Positions 9,328 through 17,950 of a DNA stretch of 56,077 nt are shown here, piece after piece. The translations under genes and the position numbers were made by a program. How positions within the stretch are numbered: the stretch's first letter is position 1; each line of letters begins with the position of its first letter. The DNA is from Acidobacteriota bacterium (GTDB lineage Bacteria; Acidobacteriota; Terriglobia; Acidiferrales; UBA7541), in the NCBI GenBank assembly GCA_003154775.1, contig PMES01000138.1, positions 23,203 through 79,279 on the forward strand. The letters are read 5' to 3'. The notes under the pieces are model-generated. The model saw only the letters and a list, made by a program, of their open reading frames with translations. It searched no databases and was not told where the DNA came from.

Positions 9328-10461
9328 TCAGTGCTTAGCCCCAACCGGCATCTTCCCAAAGGTGGTCTTCCCCGCGGTCGGCGTCGACGCCACCCCGCGG
9401 GTGATCATGTCCTGCAGCTCGTCCGGATTCGACGAACGCGACAACGCCATGTCCAGAGTGATGATTTTGGCGAAATACGCGTTGGCCAGCCCCTGGTTAA
9501 ATGTTTGCATCCCGGTCTGCCCCGTGCCCGTCTGCATCGCCGAATAAATCTGGTGAATCTTGTCTTCGCGAACCAGGTTGCGGATGGCCGGCGTCGGTAT
9601 GAGCACCTCCATCACCATCACCCGCCCACGCCCGTCGGAACGCGGTAACAGGGCCTGGCAAAGGATCCCTTCCAGCACCATGGAGAGCTGCGCGCGAATC
9701 TGCGGCTGCTGGTGCGCTGGAAACACGTCGATAATACGGTTGATGGTGGAGACCGCGGAATTGGTGTGCAGCGTCGCGAACGTCAAATGGCCGGTTTCCG
9801 CGATGCGCAGCGCCGATTCGATCGTTTCCAGGTCGCGCATTTCTCCGATAAGCACAACGTCCGGGTCTTCACGCAGGGCGGCGCGCAGCGAGTTGGCGAA
9901 CGAATGCGTATCCGAGTGTACCTCGCGCTGGTTCACCAGGCACTTCTTGTGGTTGTGCAGAAACTCGATGGGGTCCTCGATCGTGATCATGTGCTCTTCA
10001 CGCTCGGCATTAATCTTGTCGAGCATGGCGGCCAGCGTCGTGGACTTGCCGGAGCCCGTCGGACCGGTCACCAGCACCAGCCCGCGCGGCTTGTCGCAAA
10101 GACCCTTGACCACCGGCGGCAATCCCAGCGCGTCGAACCCCTTGATCTCCCAGGGAATCGTACGGAAGACCGACGCCACCGCGCCCCGTTGATTGAAAAC
10201 GTTGCCGCGGAAGCGCGCCAGGTTTTTCAACCCGAACGAGAAGTCCAGCTCCAGGTTTTCCTCGAAGCGGTGCTTCTGCGCATCCGTCAGCACGCTGTAC
10301 GCCAGCGATTTCGTGTCCGCCGCCGTCAGCGCAGGCATGTCCAGCGGACGCAACCTGCCGTGCACGCGCACCCGTGGCGAGCTGTTCGTCGTGATGTGGA
10401 GGTCGCTGCCTCCCATTTCGATCATCTTTTTGAGCAGTTCGCTCAGTGTTATGCCTGCCAT
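9328..10461 (-). CDS. pilT: Type IV pilus retraction ATPase PilT
   Basis: A 377-residue hexameric ATPase that depolymerises pili and drives twitching motility. Visible motifs are Walker A GPTGSGKST (133-141), the Asp box HMITIEDPIEF, Walker B DVVLIGEMRD (about 201-210), the His box TFATLHTNSAVSTI, and the C-terminal PilT signature AIRNLVREDKIHQIYS, which separates PilT from PilB and PilU. It starts 18 bp after pilB and precedes pilC, giving a compact motor operon. Presence of PilT with PilB and PilC indicates retractable type IV pili rather than only a secretion pseudopilus. Confidence 0.97.
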   Translation of the reverse strand: MAGITLSELLKKMIEMGGSDLHITTNSSPRVRVHGRLRPLDMPALTAADTKSLAYSVLTDAQKHRFEENLELDFSFGLKNLARFRGNVFNQRGAVASVFRTIPWEIKGFDALGLPPVVKGLCDKPRGLVLVTGPTGSGKSTTLAAMLDKINAEREEHMITIEDPIEFLHNHKKCLVNQREVHSDTHSFANSLRAALREDPDVVLIGEMRDLETIESALRIAETGHLTFATLHTNSAVSTINRIIDVFPAHQQPQIRAQLSMVLEGILCQALLPRSDGRGRVMVMEVLIPTPAIRNLVREDKIHQIYSAMQTGTGQTGMQTFNQGLANAYFAKIITLDMALSRSSNPDELQDMITRGVASTPTAGKTTFGKMPVGAKH

Positions 10462-10479
10462 GGTCGCATCCTCTCCGGA

Positions 10480-12198
10480 CTATAAAACCGTTTCTCTCAG
10501 AACCTCTTCCATCGTTGTCATGCCTGCCGCGACTTTGATCAACCCGCTTCGCCGCAACGTGATCATTCCCTGTTCGATCGCTTTCTTTTTCAATTCCAGG
10601 GCCGAAGCGCCCACCAGGATCAGCTCGCGCAGTTCGTCGTTGATCTCCATCACTTCATACAAACCCGTGCGCCCTTTGTACCCGCCCTTATTGCACGTGG
10701 AGCATCCCTTGCCGTGATAAATCTTGGTTGTTTTGGCTTCCTCGGGCGAATACCCGGCGTCAATCAGCGCCTGTTCCGGCACTTCCAGTTCTTCCTTGCA
10801 ATTCACGCAGATGCGCCGCACCAGGCGCTGCGCGCAAATCAGGTTGACGGAAGTCGCGACCAAAAAGGGCTCTATGCCCATGTTCATCAAACGGCTGATG
10901 GTCGAGGGCGCATCGTTCGTGTGCAGCGTCGAGAGCACCAGGTGCCCGGTCAACGCCGCCTTTACCCCGATTTCCGCCGTCTCGAAGTCGCGAATCTCTC
11001 CCACCAGGATGATGTTGGGGTCCTGCCGGAGGAAGGCGCGCAACGCCGCCGCGAAGTTCAGCCCGATCTGCTCCTTCATCTGCACCTGGTTGATCCCCGC
11101 CAACTGGAACTCCACGGGGTCCTCCGCGGTCATGATGTTCGTCTCCACCTGATTCAGCCGGGACACCGAGGAGTACAGCGTATTCGTTTTGCCGGATCCC
11201 GTGGGCCCGGTCACCAGCACCATGCCATAGGGCCGCAAAATGTTGCGCTCGAATTTCTTCAGCGACTCCGGCTCGAAACCCAGCTTGGTCATGTCCAGCC
11301 GCAGGTTTTCCTTGTCCAACAACCGCAGCACGATCTTTTCGCCGAACAGCGTGGGCACCGAGGACACGCGGAAGTCCAGTTCCTTTTTTCGACCGTCGAC
11401 TTTGTACTTGATCATGATGCGGCCGTCTTGCGGCAGCCGCTTTTCCGCGATGTCCAGCTTCGCCATGATCTTCAAGCGGCTGGTCATGGCATCGCGCAGC
11501 TTCAGCGGCGGATTCATCACCGTCTGCAGCACCCCGTCGACGCGGAACCTCACCCGCATCTCGTTCTCGTACGGCTCCACGTGAATATCGCTCGCGCCCC
11601 GCTTCACCGAATCCGTCAGGATCAGGTTCACCAGCTTGATGATGGGCGCCTCTTCGGCGGCTCTCTCCAGCGCCGTTGCGTCCAGCTCCTGCTCTTCGGC
11701 AGCCAGCTCCAGTTCCTGGTCTTCGTCCACCAGATTCTTCATCAGGTTGCTGAGTTCTTCGTGGCTGGAGGCGCCGCCGCCGTAGAACCGCGTGATGGCT
11801 TCGCCGATCGCCGATTCCGACGCCACCACCGGCTCCACGTTGAACCCGGTCATGAACTTGATGTCGTCCATCGCGAACACGTTCGTGGGATCCGTCATCG
11901 CGATGGTCAGCACGGAGCCCACGCGGGACAGCGGCACCACCTGATAGCGCAGCGCGGTGTCCTGCGGGATCAACTTAATTACGTTGGGATCGATTTCGTA
12001 ATACTTCAGGTTGATGGACGGTACGCCGTATTGCCGCGAAAGCACACCGGTGATGTCATCATCGGTGATATAGCCCATCTTCGCCAGGCAGCTCCCCAGC
12101 TTGCCACCATTCGAGCGCTGAAATTCCAGCGCCTTATCGAGCTGGTCCTGCGTGATAAGGCTTTCCTTTAACAGTATTTCGCCCAAACGGACGGACAT
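10480..12198 (-). CDS. pilB: Type IV pilus extension ATPase PilB
   Basis: A 572-residue ATPase that polymerises pilin. It has an MshEN-type N-terminal domain (RLGEILL, then LPQDTALRYQVVPL-like residues to about 140), SDIHVEPY, Walker A GPTGSGKT (331-338), Walker B IILVGEIRD, STLHTNDAPSTI, and the tetracysteine zinc site (CVNCK near 465, CSTCN near 500) typical of PilB. The frame also opens at a GTG at 12207, but AGGGAG lies eight bases before the ATG at 12198, so I prefer that start. It is the first gene of pilB-pilT-pilC and is divergent from the glycosylase gene at 12384. The 12208-12383 gap must hold its promoter; I did not find a convincing sigma-54 site there. Confidence 0.96.
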   Translation of the reverse strand: MSVRLGEILLKESLITQDQLDKALEFQRSNGGKLGSCLAKMGYITDDDITGVLSRQYGVPSINLKYYEIDPNVIKLIPQDTALRYQVVPLSRVGSVLTIAMTDPTNVFAMDDIKFMTGFNVEPVVASESAIGEAITRFYGGGASSHEELSNLMKNLVDEDQELELAAEEQELDATALERAAEEAPIIKLVNLILTDSVKRGASDIHVEPYENEMRVRFRVDGVLQTVMNPPLKLRDAMTSRLKIMAKLDIAEKRLPQDGRIMIKYKVDGRKKELDFRVSSVPTLFGEKIVLRLLDKENLRLDMTKLGFEPESLKKFERNILRPYGMVLVTGPTGSGKTNTLYSSVSRLNQVETNIMTAEDPVEFQLAGINQVQMKEQIGLNFAAALRAFLRQDPNIILVGEIRDFETAEIGVKAALTGHLVLSTLHTNDAPSTISRLMNMGIEPFLVATSVNLICAQRLVRRICVNCKEELEVPEQALIDAGYSPEEAKTTKIYHGKGCSTCNKGGYKGRTGLYEVMEINDELRELILVGASALELKKKAIEQGMITLRRSGLIKVAAGMTTMEEVLRETVL

Positions 12199-12383
12199 CC
12201 GTAGCACTCCCTGAATCCGAAGCTCCTACCGCTCAACATAGCAAAGCGGCGCACTCCATGTCGTTCGATTTTGAACCACCGTTGTGAATTGGCTAATACC
12301 TGTCCCCGCGAACAGGCCCCCGCGCCACGGGACAGTGCCTCTTTCTTGACTTGCTCCCATGGCGTGGCTATCTTGCAAAGGAG

Positions 12384-13142
12384 ATGTCTGCACACCGCGT
12401 TTTGCCAATCCTCGGACAGTTTGCGCCGTCCGGCGCGAAACCCCTGCGCCACCAGGTCCCCGCGGCTGTGCTGCAGACCCCGCACGTCTTGCAATCTTAC
12501 TATGACGCATTGTTCCGGGCTTACGGTCCGCAACACTGGTGGCCGGGAAGAACCCGCTTCGAAGTCATCGTTGGCGCAATCCTTACGCAAAACACCAGTT
12601 GGACCAACGTCGCGCGCGCCATCCGCAATCTCCGCCGCAAGAAGTTGCTCTCCCCCGTCGCCATCGAGCGCGTCTCCCCCGCCCGCCTGGCCCGCCTGAT
12701 TCGCTCCTCCGGCTACTTCCGCCAGAAAGCGCGCAAGCTGAAAGCCTTCGTACGTTTTCTCCGGGCTGCCCACCAGGGTTCGCTTACGAAAATGTTTCGC
12801 ACGTCCACCGCCGTTCTCCGGGAGCAACTCCTCGCCGTTCACGGCATCGGCCCCGAAACCGCCGATTCCATCCTCCTCTATGCCGGGAAGCATCCCGTGT
12901 TCGTGGTTGACGCTTATACCCGGCGCATTCTGGAGCGCCACCATCTTGCCCAAGGCAAACACTCCTACGAGGAAATTCGCGCTCTATTTGAGCACAGCCT
13001 GCCTCCCAGCGCCGCCCTCTTCAACGAATACCATGGGCTGATCGTGCGTACCGGCAAAGACTTCTGCCGCGCCCGCGCGCCGCTTTGCGAAGGCTGCGCC
13101 CTTAAGCCATTTCTTCCTCCATCACTCGAGGCCGCCCCGTGA
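12384..13142 (+). CDS. Endonuclease III-superfamily DNA glycosylase (MagIII-like)
   Basis: A base-excision repair protein of about 252 residues with the helix-hairpin-helix-GPD fold. AILTQNTSWTNVARAI marks the first helices, and the hairpin and active site read HGIGPETADSI ... FVVDAYTRRI, so the catalytic Asp is present. The Lys that makes endonuclease III a lyase (GRKTA in that enzyme) is Glu here, as in the monofunctional 3-methyladenine glycosylase III group. The C-terminal cluster motif has C-x6-C-x2-C but leucine where the fourth cysteine should be. The start is uncertain: the ATG at 12384 has AAGGAG directly against it, and an upstream TTG at 12351 is in frame. Its last bases overlap the start of the next gene. 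Confidence 0.82.
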   Translation: MSAHRVLPILGQFAPSGAKPLRHQVPAAVLQTPHVLQSYYDALFRAYGPQHWWPGRTRFEVIVGAILTQNTSWTNVARAIRNLRRKKLLSPVAIERVSPARLARLIRSSGYFRQKARKLKAFVRFLRAAHQGSLTKMFRTSTAVLREQLLAVHGIGPETADSILLYAGKHPVFVVDAYTRRILERHHLAQGKHSYEEIRALFEHSLPPSAALFNEYHGLIVRTGKDFCRARAPLCEGCALKPFLPPSLEAAP

Positions 13143-15376
13143 CCCCTCCAAAGCCCAAGTCGCACACGCGTCTGGTGATTGGCGGCATTCTGGTGACGCT
13201 CCTCCTGGCCGCCGTCTTCACCATGGGCTCGCTTGACGTGCCCATCGAACCGCGCTCCTGGCGCGAGCTCATGGCCCTCTATGCGGTCTCTTGTTTCATT
13301 ACCGCCGCGCTTCTCATCTTTGGACTCATCCTCACGCGCAGCATCGTCCGGTTGTGGGCCGAACGCAGCAAGGAGCAGCTTGGGGCGCGCTTCAAAACCA
13401 AGATGGTTTTGGGCGCCATGGCCGTCTCCCTCCTTCCAGTCATCTTCATGTTTTTCGTCAGCTATTCCCTGCTGAATCGCACCCTGGGACGCTGGTTCCC
13501 CCGCCCCCTCGAAATTGCCTCGGAAGAAACGCAAAAGCTGCTGAACGATTTCGGCCGGAGCACCCTCCCTCGTTTGCACACGCTGGGATATCAGGCGGCC
13601 ACGCACCTCGGCGAGTCTCCGGACGCGTTCCTCCAGCATGCTTTCGCCACAGGCCTGGACGCCGTCTGGGTCTTCGATTCCAAGGGCAAGCTGCTCCGCG
13701 GCGGCGTCACCTGCGACGACCAGAATGAGGACCGCTCCAAGGAACTTTGCAGCGTGAGCGGCGTTCCGGGTTCCCCGCAGCGCGTCCTGCCCAGCGGCGT
13801 AGAAATCTGGCAGGCCAAGGACAAGAGCTACTTTGCCGCGCGCGTTCCGGTTGCGCTCAACGCCGAAGAAACCGGCACGCTCGTGGCCGCCTATCGGACC
13901 AGCCCCGACTTCGTGAGGCGCTGGAACAGCATCCAGGCGCAAACCAGGGAATACGAGAACGAGAAGCAGAACTTGCGCACCCTCAAGCGCCAGATGCTCC
14001 TGATTCTTTTTTTCTTTACGGTCCTCGTTCTTTCCGCCGCCACCTGGGTCGCCCTGTTCCTCGCCAAACAGGTCACCGTGCCCATTCAGGCCCTCGCCGA
14101 GGGCACCCGCGAGGTTTCCGCCGGCAATTTCGAGTATCAAGTGCCGGAACAAGTGCAGGACGAACTTGGCAGGCTGGTCCGCTCCTTCAACACCATGACC
14201 ACGCAGTTGCGCGACAACCGTACCCAGATTGACGAGTTTACCCGCAACCTACAGCAAGCCGTTCAGGAACTCGAGCGCCGACGCCAGTTGATGGAAACTG
14301 TGCTCGAGAACATTCCCGCCGGCGTCATCTCCCTCGACGCCGACGGCAACATCCTGCGCACTAACACCGCGGTCAACAAGATGTTCGGCGTGGCCGCCCG
14401 CGAAATTGCTTCCCTCGAACTCCTCCTGGGGCCCGAAGCCGGCCGCATCCTCCAGCACCTGATGCGTCGTTCTCTGCGCATGGGCGTCGTTTCGCGCGAG
14501 GTTGAACTCGTGGTTGGCGGCCGCGTGCTCCATCTCGCCATCACCGTCAGTTCCCTGGGCCCGCGCAAAGCCAATTCCGGCTTCGTGCTGGTTTTCGACG
14601 ATCTCACGGAAGTTCTCCGCGCGCAGAAATCGGCCGCCTGGCAGGAAGTCGCCCGCCGCATCGCGCACGAGATCAAGAATCCGCTCACGCCCATCCAACT
14701 CTCCGCGCAGCGCCTGCGCCACCAACTGGAGCGCCGCGCCGGCGCTTCCGAAGCGCCCAAGGATCCCGATCTCGCGCGCATCGCCCAGGAATGCGCCAGC
14801 CTCATCGAACGCGAAGTCGCCACCCTCTCCGCCCTGGTGAACGAATTCTCCCAGTTCGTGCGCTTCCCCACCGCGAAGCTCCTGCCCACCGATACCAACA
14901 CCACGGTGAACGAAGCCGTGCAGGTCTTCGCCGGTCGCCTCGACGGCATCACCCTGAAAACATCCTTCGAGGATCATCTCCCCGCCGTGCGCGCCGATGG
15001 CCCGCTCCTCCGCAGCGTCATCGTCAACTTGATTGACAACGCCGCCGAAGCCCTCGAGGACTCGCCCTGCCGCGAAATCACCGTCGCCACCCATTTGCGC
15101 TCGGATTCCGATACCATTGAAATTGCGGTTTCCGACACGGGCCACGGCATCTCCCCGCAGGACAAGGACAAGCTCTTCCTGCCGCATTTTTCCACCAAGG
15201 AACGCGGCACTGGCTTGGGCCTGGCCATTGCCGCGCGCATCATCTCCGAGCACGGCGGCTCCCTCCGCGTGGAGGACAATCGTCCCGTCGGTTCGCGCTT
15301 TTTGATCGAACTGCCCGTCGCCGAGCTTTCCACCGCGGCCCCGGCAGAGCGTTCTGGAATGGATAGCGATTCATGA
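13139..15376 (+). CDS. NtrY-like membrane sensor histidine kinase
   Basis: A 745-residue two-component sensor. Hydrophobic segments occur at about 11-30, 42-66, 88-110 and 285-310, flanking a periplasmic or extracytoplasmic domain of about 170 residues, an arrangement seen in NtrY. A HAMP domain follows (about 310-365), then a coiled coil and PAS domain (about 375-495), HisKA with His510 in RRIAHEIKNPLTPIQLSAQRL, and an HATPase domain with VNLIDNAAEAL, DTGHGI and GTGLGLAI. The start is a GTG overlapping the previous stop, and the gene overlaps the regulator gene downstream by 4 bp, so the two are translationally coupled. The signal sensed is unknown; nitrogen control is only inferred from family resemblance. 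Confidence 0.9.
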   Translation: MTPPKPKSHTRLVIGGILVTLLLAAVFTMGSLDVPIEPRSWRELMALYAVSCFITAALLIFGLILTRSIVRLWAERSKEQLGARFKTKMVLGAMAVSLLPVIFMFFVSYSLLNRTLGRWFPRPLEIASEETQKLLNDFGRSTLPRLHTLGYQAATHLGESPDAFLQHAFATGLDAVWVFDSKGKLLRGGVTCDDQNEDRSKELCSVSGVPGSPQRVLPSGVEIWQAKDKSYFAARVPVALNAEETGTLVAAYRTSPDFVRRWNSIQAQTREYENEKQNLRTLKRQMLLILFFFTVLVLSAATWVALFLAKQVTVPIQALAEGTREVSAGNFEYQVPEQVQDELGRLVRSFNTMTTQLRDNRTQIDEFTRNLQQAVQELERRRQLMETVLENIPAGVISLDADGNILRTNTAVNKMFGVAAREIASLELLLGPEAGRILQHLMRRSLRMGVVSREVELVVGGRVLHLAITVSSLGPRKANSGFVLVFDDLTEVLRAQKSAAWQEVARRIAHEIKNPLTPIQLSAQRLRHQLERRAGASEAPKDPDLARIAQECASLIEREVATLSALVNEFSQFVRFPTAKLLPTDTNTTVNEAVQVFAGRLDGITLKTSFEDHLPAVRADGPLLRSVIVNLIDNAAEALEDSPCREITVATHLRSDSDTIEIAVSDTGHGISPQDKDKLFLPHFSTKERGTGLGLAIAARIISEHGGSLRVEDNRPVGSRFLIELPVAELSTAAPAERSGMDSDS

Positions 15377-16731
15377 GCACGGCGCACAAAATCCTGATCG
15401 TGGACGATGAGGCGGGCATCCGCGAATCGCTCGCCTCCATCCTGCGCGACGAACATTACTCCGTGGAAGCCGTGGGCTCCGCCGAAGAAGCTCTGGACCG
15501 CATCGCCGCCGGCGACCTGCACGTCGTTCTTCTGGATATCTGGCTGCCAGGCATCGACGGCATGGAAGCCCTCAGCCGCATCCGCAACATTCCCGATGCG
15601 CCCGCGGTCATCATGATCTCCGGCCATGGCAACATCGAAGCCGCCGTGCGCGCCACGAAACTTGGCGCCTTCGACTTCATCGAAAAGCCGCTCTCCCTCG
15701 AAAAAGTCGTCGTCCTCGTCCGCAATGCCATCCAGCAGCGCCGCCTTCAGGAGGAGAACCTGGTATTGCGCAGCGAGTTCAGCCAGCGCTTCCAGGTCAT
15801 CGGCGACAGCGTCCCCATGAAAGCCTTGCGCCAGCAGATTGCCGTCACCGCTCCCACCAACGGCCGCGTACTCATTTATGGCGAGAGCGGCACCGGGAAG
15901 GAACTCGTCGCACGCGCCCTGCATGCCGGCAGCCTCCGCAATCGCGGCCCCTTCGTGGAAGTAAGTTGCGCCGCGATCCCCGAGGAGTTAATCGAGTCCG
16001 AACTCTTTGGCCATATCAAGGGGAGTTTCACCGGTGCCAGCGAGGACAAAATCGGCAAGTTTCAGAAGGCCGACGGCGGCACGCTCTTTTTGGACGAAGT
16101 CGGCGACATGAGCCTGCGCACGCAAGCGAAGGTCCTGCGCGTTCTGGAAGAGCAGCGCATCGAGCGCATCGGCTCCAACGCAGCCTTGAACGTTGACGTT
16201 CGCGTCCTCGCCGCCACCAACAAAAACCTTGAAAAAGAAATCGCCAATGGCGCGTTCCGCCAGGATCTCTTCTATCGCCTCAATGTCATCCCGTTTTTTG
16301 TGCCGCCCCTGCGCGACCGCAAGGAGGACATCCCGGTCTTCGCGCGCTTCTTCTTGAACGGATTCAGCGCGGAATACGGCAAGCGCACCCGCGAGCTTAG
16401 CGAAGGCGCCATGGAGGTCCTGTTGCGCTACCCCTGGCCCGGAAATGTCCGCGAGCTAAAGAACCTGGTGGAGCGCCTAGTGATTGTCTGCCCGCAGGCG
16501 CGCATTGAGCCGCACCATCTTCCGCCCGAACTCTTCCGCGGCGTCGCCGAAAGCCCGCAGCACCCTTACTCCACGTTGCACGAGGCCCGCAGCGCCTATG
16601 AGCGCGAATTCATCCTTCGCAAACTTCAGGAGCATCGCTGGAACATGACGCAAACCGCTTCCGCCCTCGGCCTCGAACGCTCCCACCTCTACCGCAAAAT
16701 GAAGTCCCTGGGCATTGCCGCGCCGGAATAG
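15373..16731 (+). CDS. NtrX-like sigma-54-family response regulator
   Basis: A 452-residue regulator paired with the upstream sensor. It has a receiver domain (VVDDE opening, phosphoacceptor Asp55 in LLDIWLPG, conserved Lys in FIEKPLS), an AAA+ domain with Walker A GESGTGKE (170-177), Walker B GGTLFLDEVGD, YPWPGNVRELKNL, and a Fis-like C-terminal helix-turn-helix (TASALGLERSHLYRKMKSL). The sigma-54 contact loop reads GSFTGA (217-222) where PilR has GAFTGA; this substitution also occurs in NtrX proteins, some of which do not act as classical sigma-54 activators. It overlaps the sensor gene by 4 bp. Targets are not evident in this window. Confidence 0.9.
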   Translation: MSTAHKILIVDDEAGIRESLASILRDEHYSVEAVGSAEEALDRIAAGDLHVVLLDIWLPGIDGMEALSRIRNIPDAPAVIMISGHGNIEAAVRATKLGAFDFIEKPLSLEKVVVLVRNAIQQRRLQEENLVLRSEFSQRFQVIGDSVPMKALRQQIAVTAPTNGRVLIYGESGTGKELVARALHAGSLRNRGPFVEVSCAAIPEELIESELFGHIKGSFTGASEDKIGKFQKADGGTLFLDEVGDMSLRTQAKVLRVLEEQRIERIGSNAALNVDVRVLAATNKNLEKEIANGAFRQDLFYRLNVIPFFVPPLRDRKEDIPVFARFFLNGFSAEYGKRTRELSEGAMEVLLRYPWPGNVRELKNLVERLVIVCPQARIEPHHLPPELFRGVAESPQHPYSTLHEARSAYEREFILRKLQEHRWNMTQTASALGLERSHLYRKMKSLGIAAPE

Positions 16732-16824
16732 AAATCCTCGCCATCCGCCGCCGCACTTTGTTGTAAAATGCCCTTACACTCGAAGCTTGCGACGGACGTA
16801 TCATCTCAACGCACTCTGATTCTT

Positions 16825-16870
16825 CCGCCGTAGACGGCTCGCGGTCCCGTCCTGCAGGCGGCCTTTTTTT
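16825..16870 (+). terminator. Possible weak terminator after the ntrYX-like pair
   Basis: A five-base stem (CCGCC at 16825, GGCGG at 16857) encloses a smaller GCCG-TAGA-CGGC hairpin and is followed by seven T at 16864-16870. It lies about 95 bp past the regulator stop. The long loop makes it weak. The rest of 16732-16926 shows a TAAAAT at 16764 that could be a -10 element, but no gene. Confidence 0.3.
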
Positions 16871-16926
16871 GTTGACGGGCCTTTCGATGCGCACTCTTAA
16901 TCCTTATCTTCCTTTGGAGGAGTAGC

Positions 16927-17535
16927 TTGAAAAAACTCTTGCTGCTTTCGTTTCTTTTCTTGAGCCCCGTATCCCTCTCCGTTCTTGCGCAAACCACGCC
17001 GCCTGCTGTAAATGTCAGCTCTTCCGCCCAGCCAAAACCCGCGGCCTGGTTTCCCCACAATTGGATTCGCGGCCACGTTGATTTCGATCTCGCCCCCCCG
17101 CACAACGAGCCTGACCTCGGCCGCTGCGCCTTCCCGCAACCCTCCTCGGCCGGCGGCGCCGATTCCCAGTGCACTGCCTATGGCCGTTATTTCCTCAGCG
17201 GCTACGTCGAACTTCAGCCCCTCAACCGCACCTTTGTCCGCCACCTCTTCTTTTTCTTCGATCCTACATTCACCTTCGGCAACAATATCCCGCAACTCAA
17301 ATACACCTACTCCATGGAACCCATGGTCTACGACCGTTCCATCGGCGTCGGCTTCAAGCTGCCACGCCGCTTCGAATTTCGTTTCGTGCAACACCAGGTG
17401 GATTGGCTGGGACGCTACAGCAAAAACCTCGGCCCCGCCGACCTCAATTCGGCCGGCCCATACGGCCTTTATTCCACGGTCGGGGTACGCTGGAACTTCG
17501 GCGGTTACGGCGCCTCCAGCAGCTCCGGCTGGTGA
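16927..17535 (+). CDS. Small secreted protein, probable outer-membrane barrel
   Basis: I do not recognise a named family. The 202-residue product starts with a clear signal peptide (MKKLLLLSFLFLSPVSLSVL then AQ), followed by a Pro-rich linker. The mature part has alternating aromatic and polar stretches (YGRYFLSGYVELQP, HLFFFFDPTFTFG, FEFRFVQHQVDWLGRY) and ends near GVRWNFGGYG, a pattern typical of short beta-barrels or barrel-like surface proteins. The start is a TTG at 16927 with GGAGGAG six bases upstream, which is the only start that keeps the signal peptide. Two cysteines (in GRCAF and SQCTAY) may pair. It stands alone downstream of the NtrX-like gene. Confidence 0.68.
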   Translation: MKKLLLLSFLFLSPVSLSVLAQTTPPAVNVSSSAQPKPAAWFPHNWIRGHVDFDLAPPHNEPDLGRCAFPQPSSAGGADSQCTAYGRYFLSGYVELQPLNRTFVRHLFFFFDPTFTFGNNIPQLKYTYSMEPMVYDRSIGVGFKLPRRFEFRFVQHQVDWLGRYSKNLGPADLNSAGPYGLYSTVGVRWNFGGYGASSSSGW

Positions 17536-17594
17536 CGCTCTTTTGCGGCGCCAGTGCCGTTCCAACCATTTTGGCCAAATGGCTGGGAGGTTGG

Positions 17595-17872
17595 ATGAAT
17601 TACTGCTGCGTTTTGTTGAGCGAGCAGGATGGGAGATTCTACCTCGCCGGCACCGGCGACTTGCGAGCGCGGTTGCAGAAACACAACTCAGGCTTAGTGC
17701 ATTCCACCGCCCATCACCGCCCCTTGGGTCTGATCTACTAGGAGGGGGGAGCATGGACAACACCCGCCGGCGAGAGCGCTACCTGAAAACGGGACGCGCA
17801 GGGCGCTATCTCAAACCACGCCTCGCTTCTTGGCGGGCCGACATTCGTGGCAACAAGTTGGAATGGCACTAG
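17595..17872 (+). pseudogene. Decayed GIY-YIG nuclease-family gene
   Basis: Two overlapping frames together spell a short GIY-YIG protein of about 90 residues. The first frame reads SEQDGRFYLAGTGDLRARLQ and on to HRPLGLIY, then stops at 17739-17741. The family's next part (ARRREKYLKT-like) appears in another frame as NTRRRERYLKTGRAGRYLKP and runs to the stop at 17872. Restoring it needs both a changed TAG codon and one extra G in the G run at 17744-17749. In addition the Gly of the YIG motif is Ala (FYLAG) and the catalytic Tyr of GIY appears to be Cys (YCCVLL), so this is decay and not only a sequencing slip. Such small genes are often mobile in bacterial genomes. Confidence 0.78.
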
Positions 17873-17950
17873 TCGCACATATTCAGCCAGCCTCCGCATA
17901 ACTTTACATCGTAGCCACTCGCGAAACTTGAGCCTCTCAGCGCTTCGCGC

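Noticed and set aside
12360-12380. A TGGC ... TTGCA pattern resembling a sigma-54 promoter before the glycosylase gene
   Set aside because: The distance between the two halves is 4 or 9 bases where 7 is needed, so it cannot be a functional -24/-12 site.
14249-15924. Long minus-strand frames over the NtrY/NtrX-like genes
   Set aside because: Gly/Ala/Glu-rich shadows of well-supported plus-strand genes.
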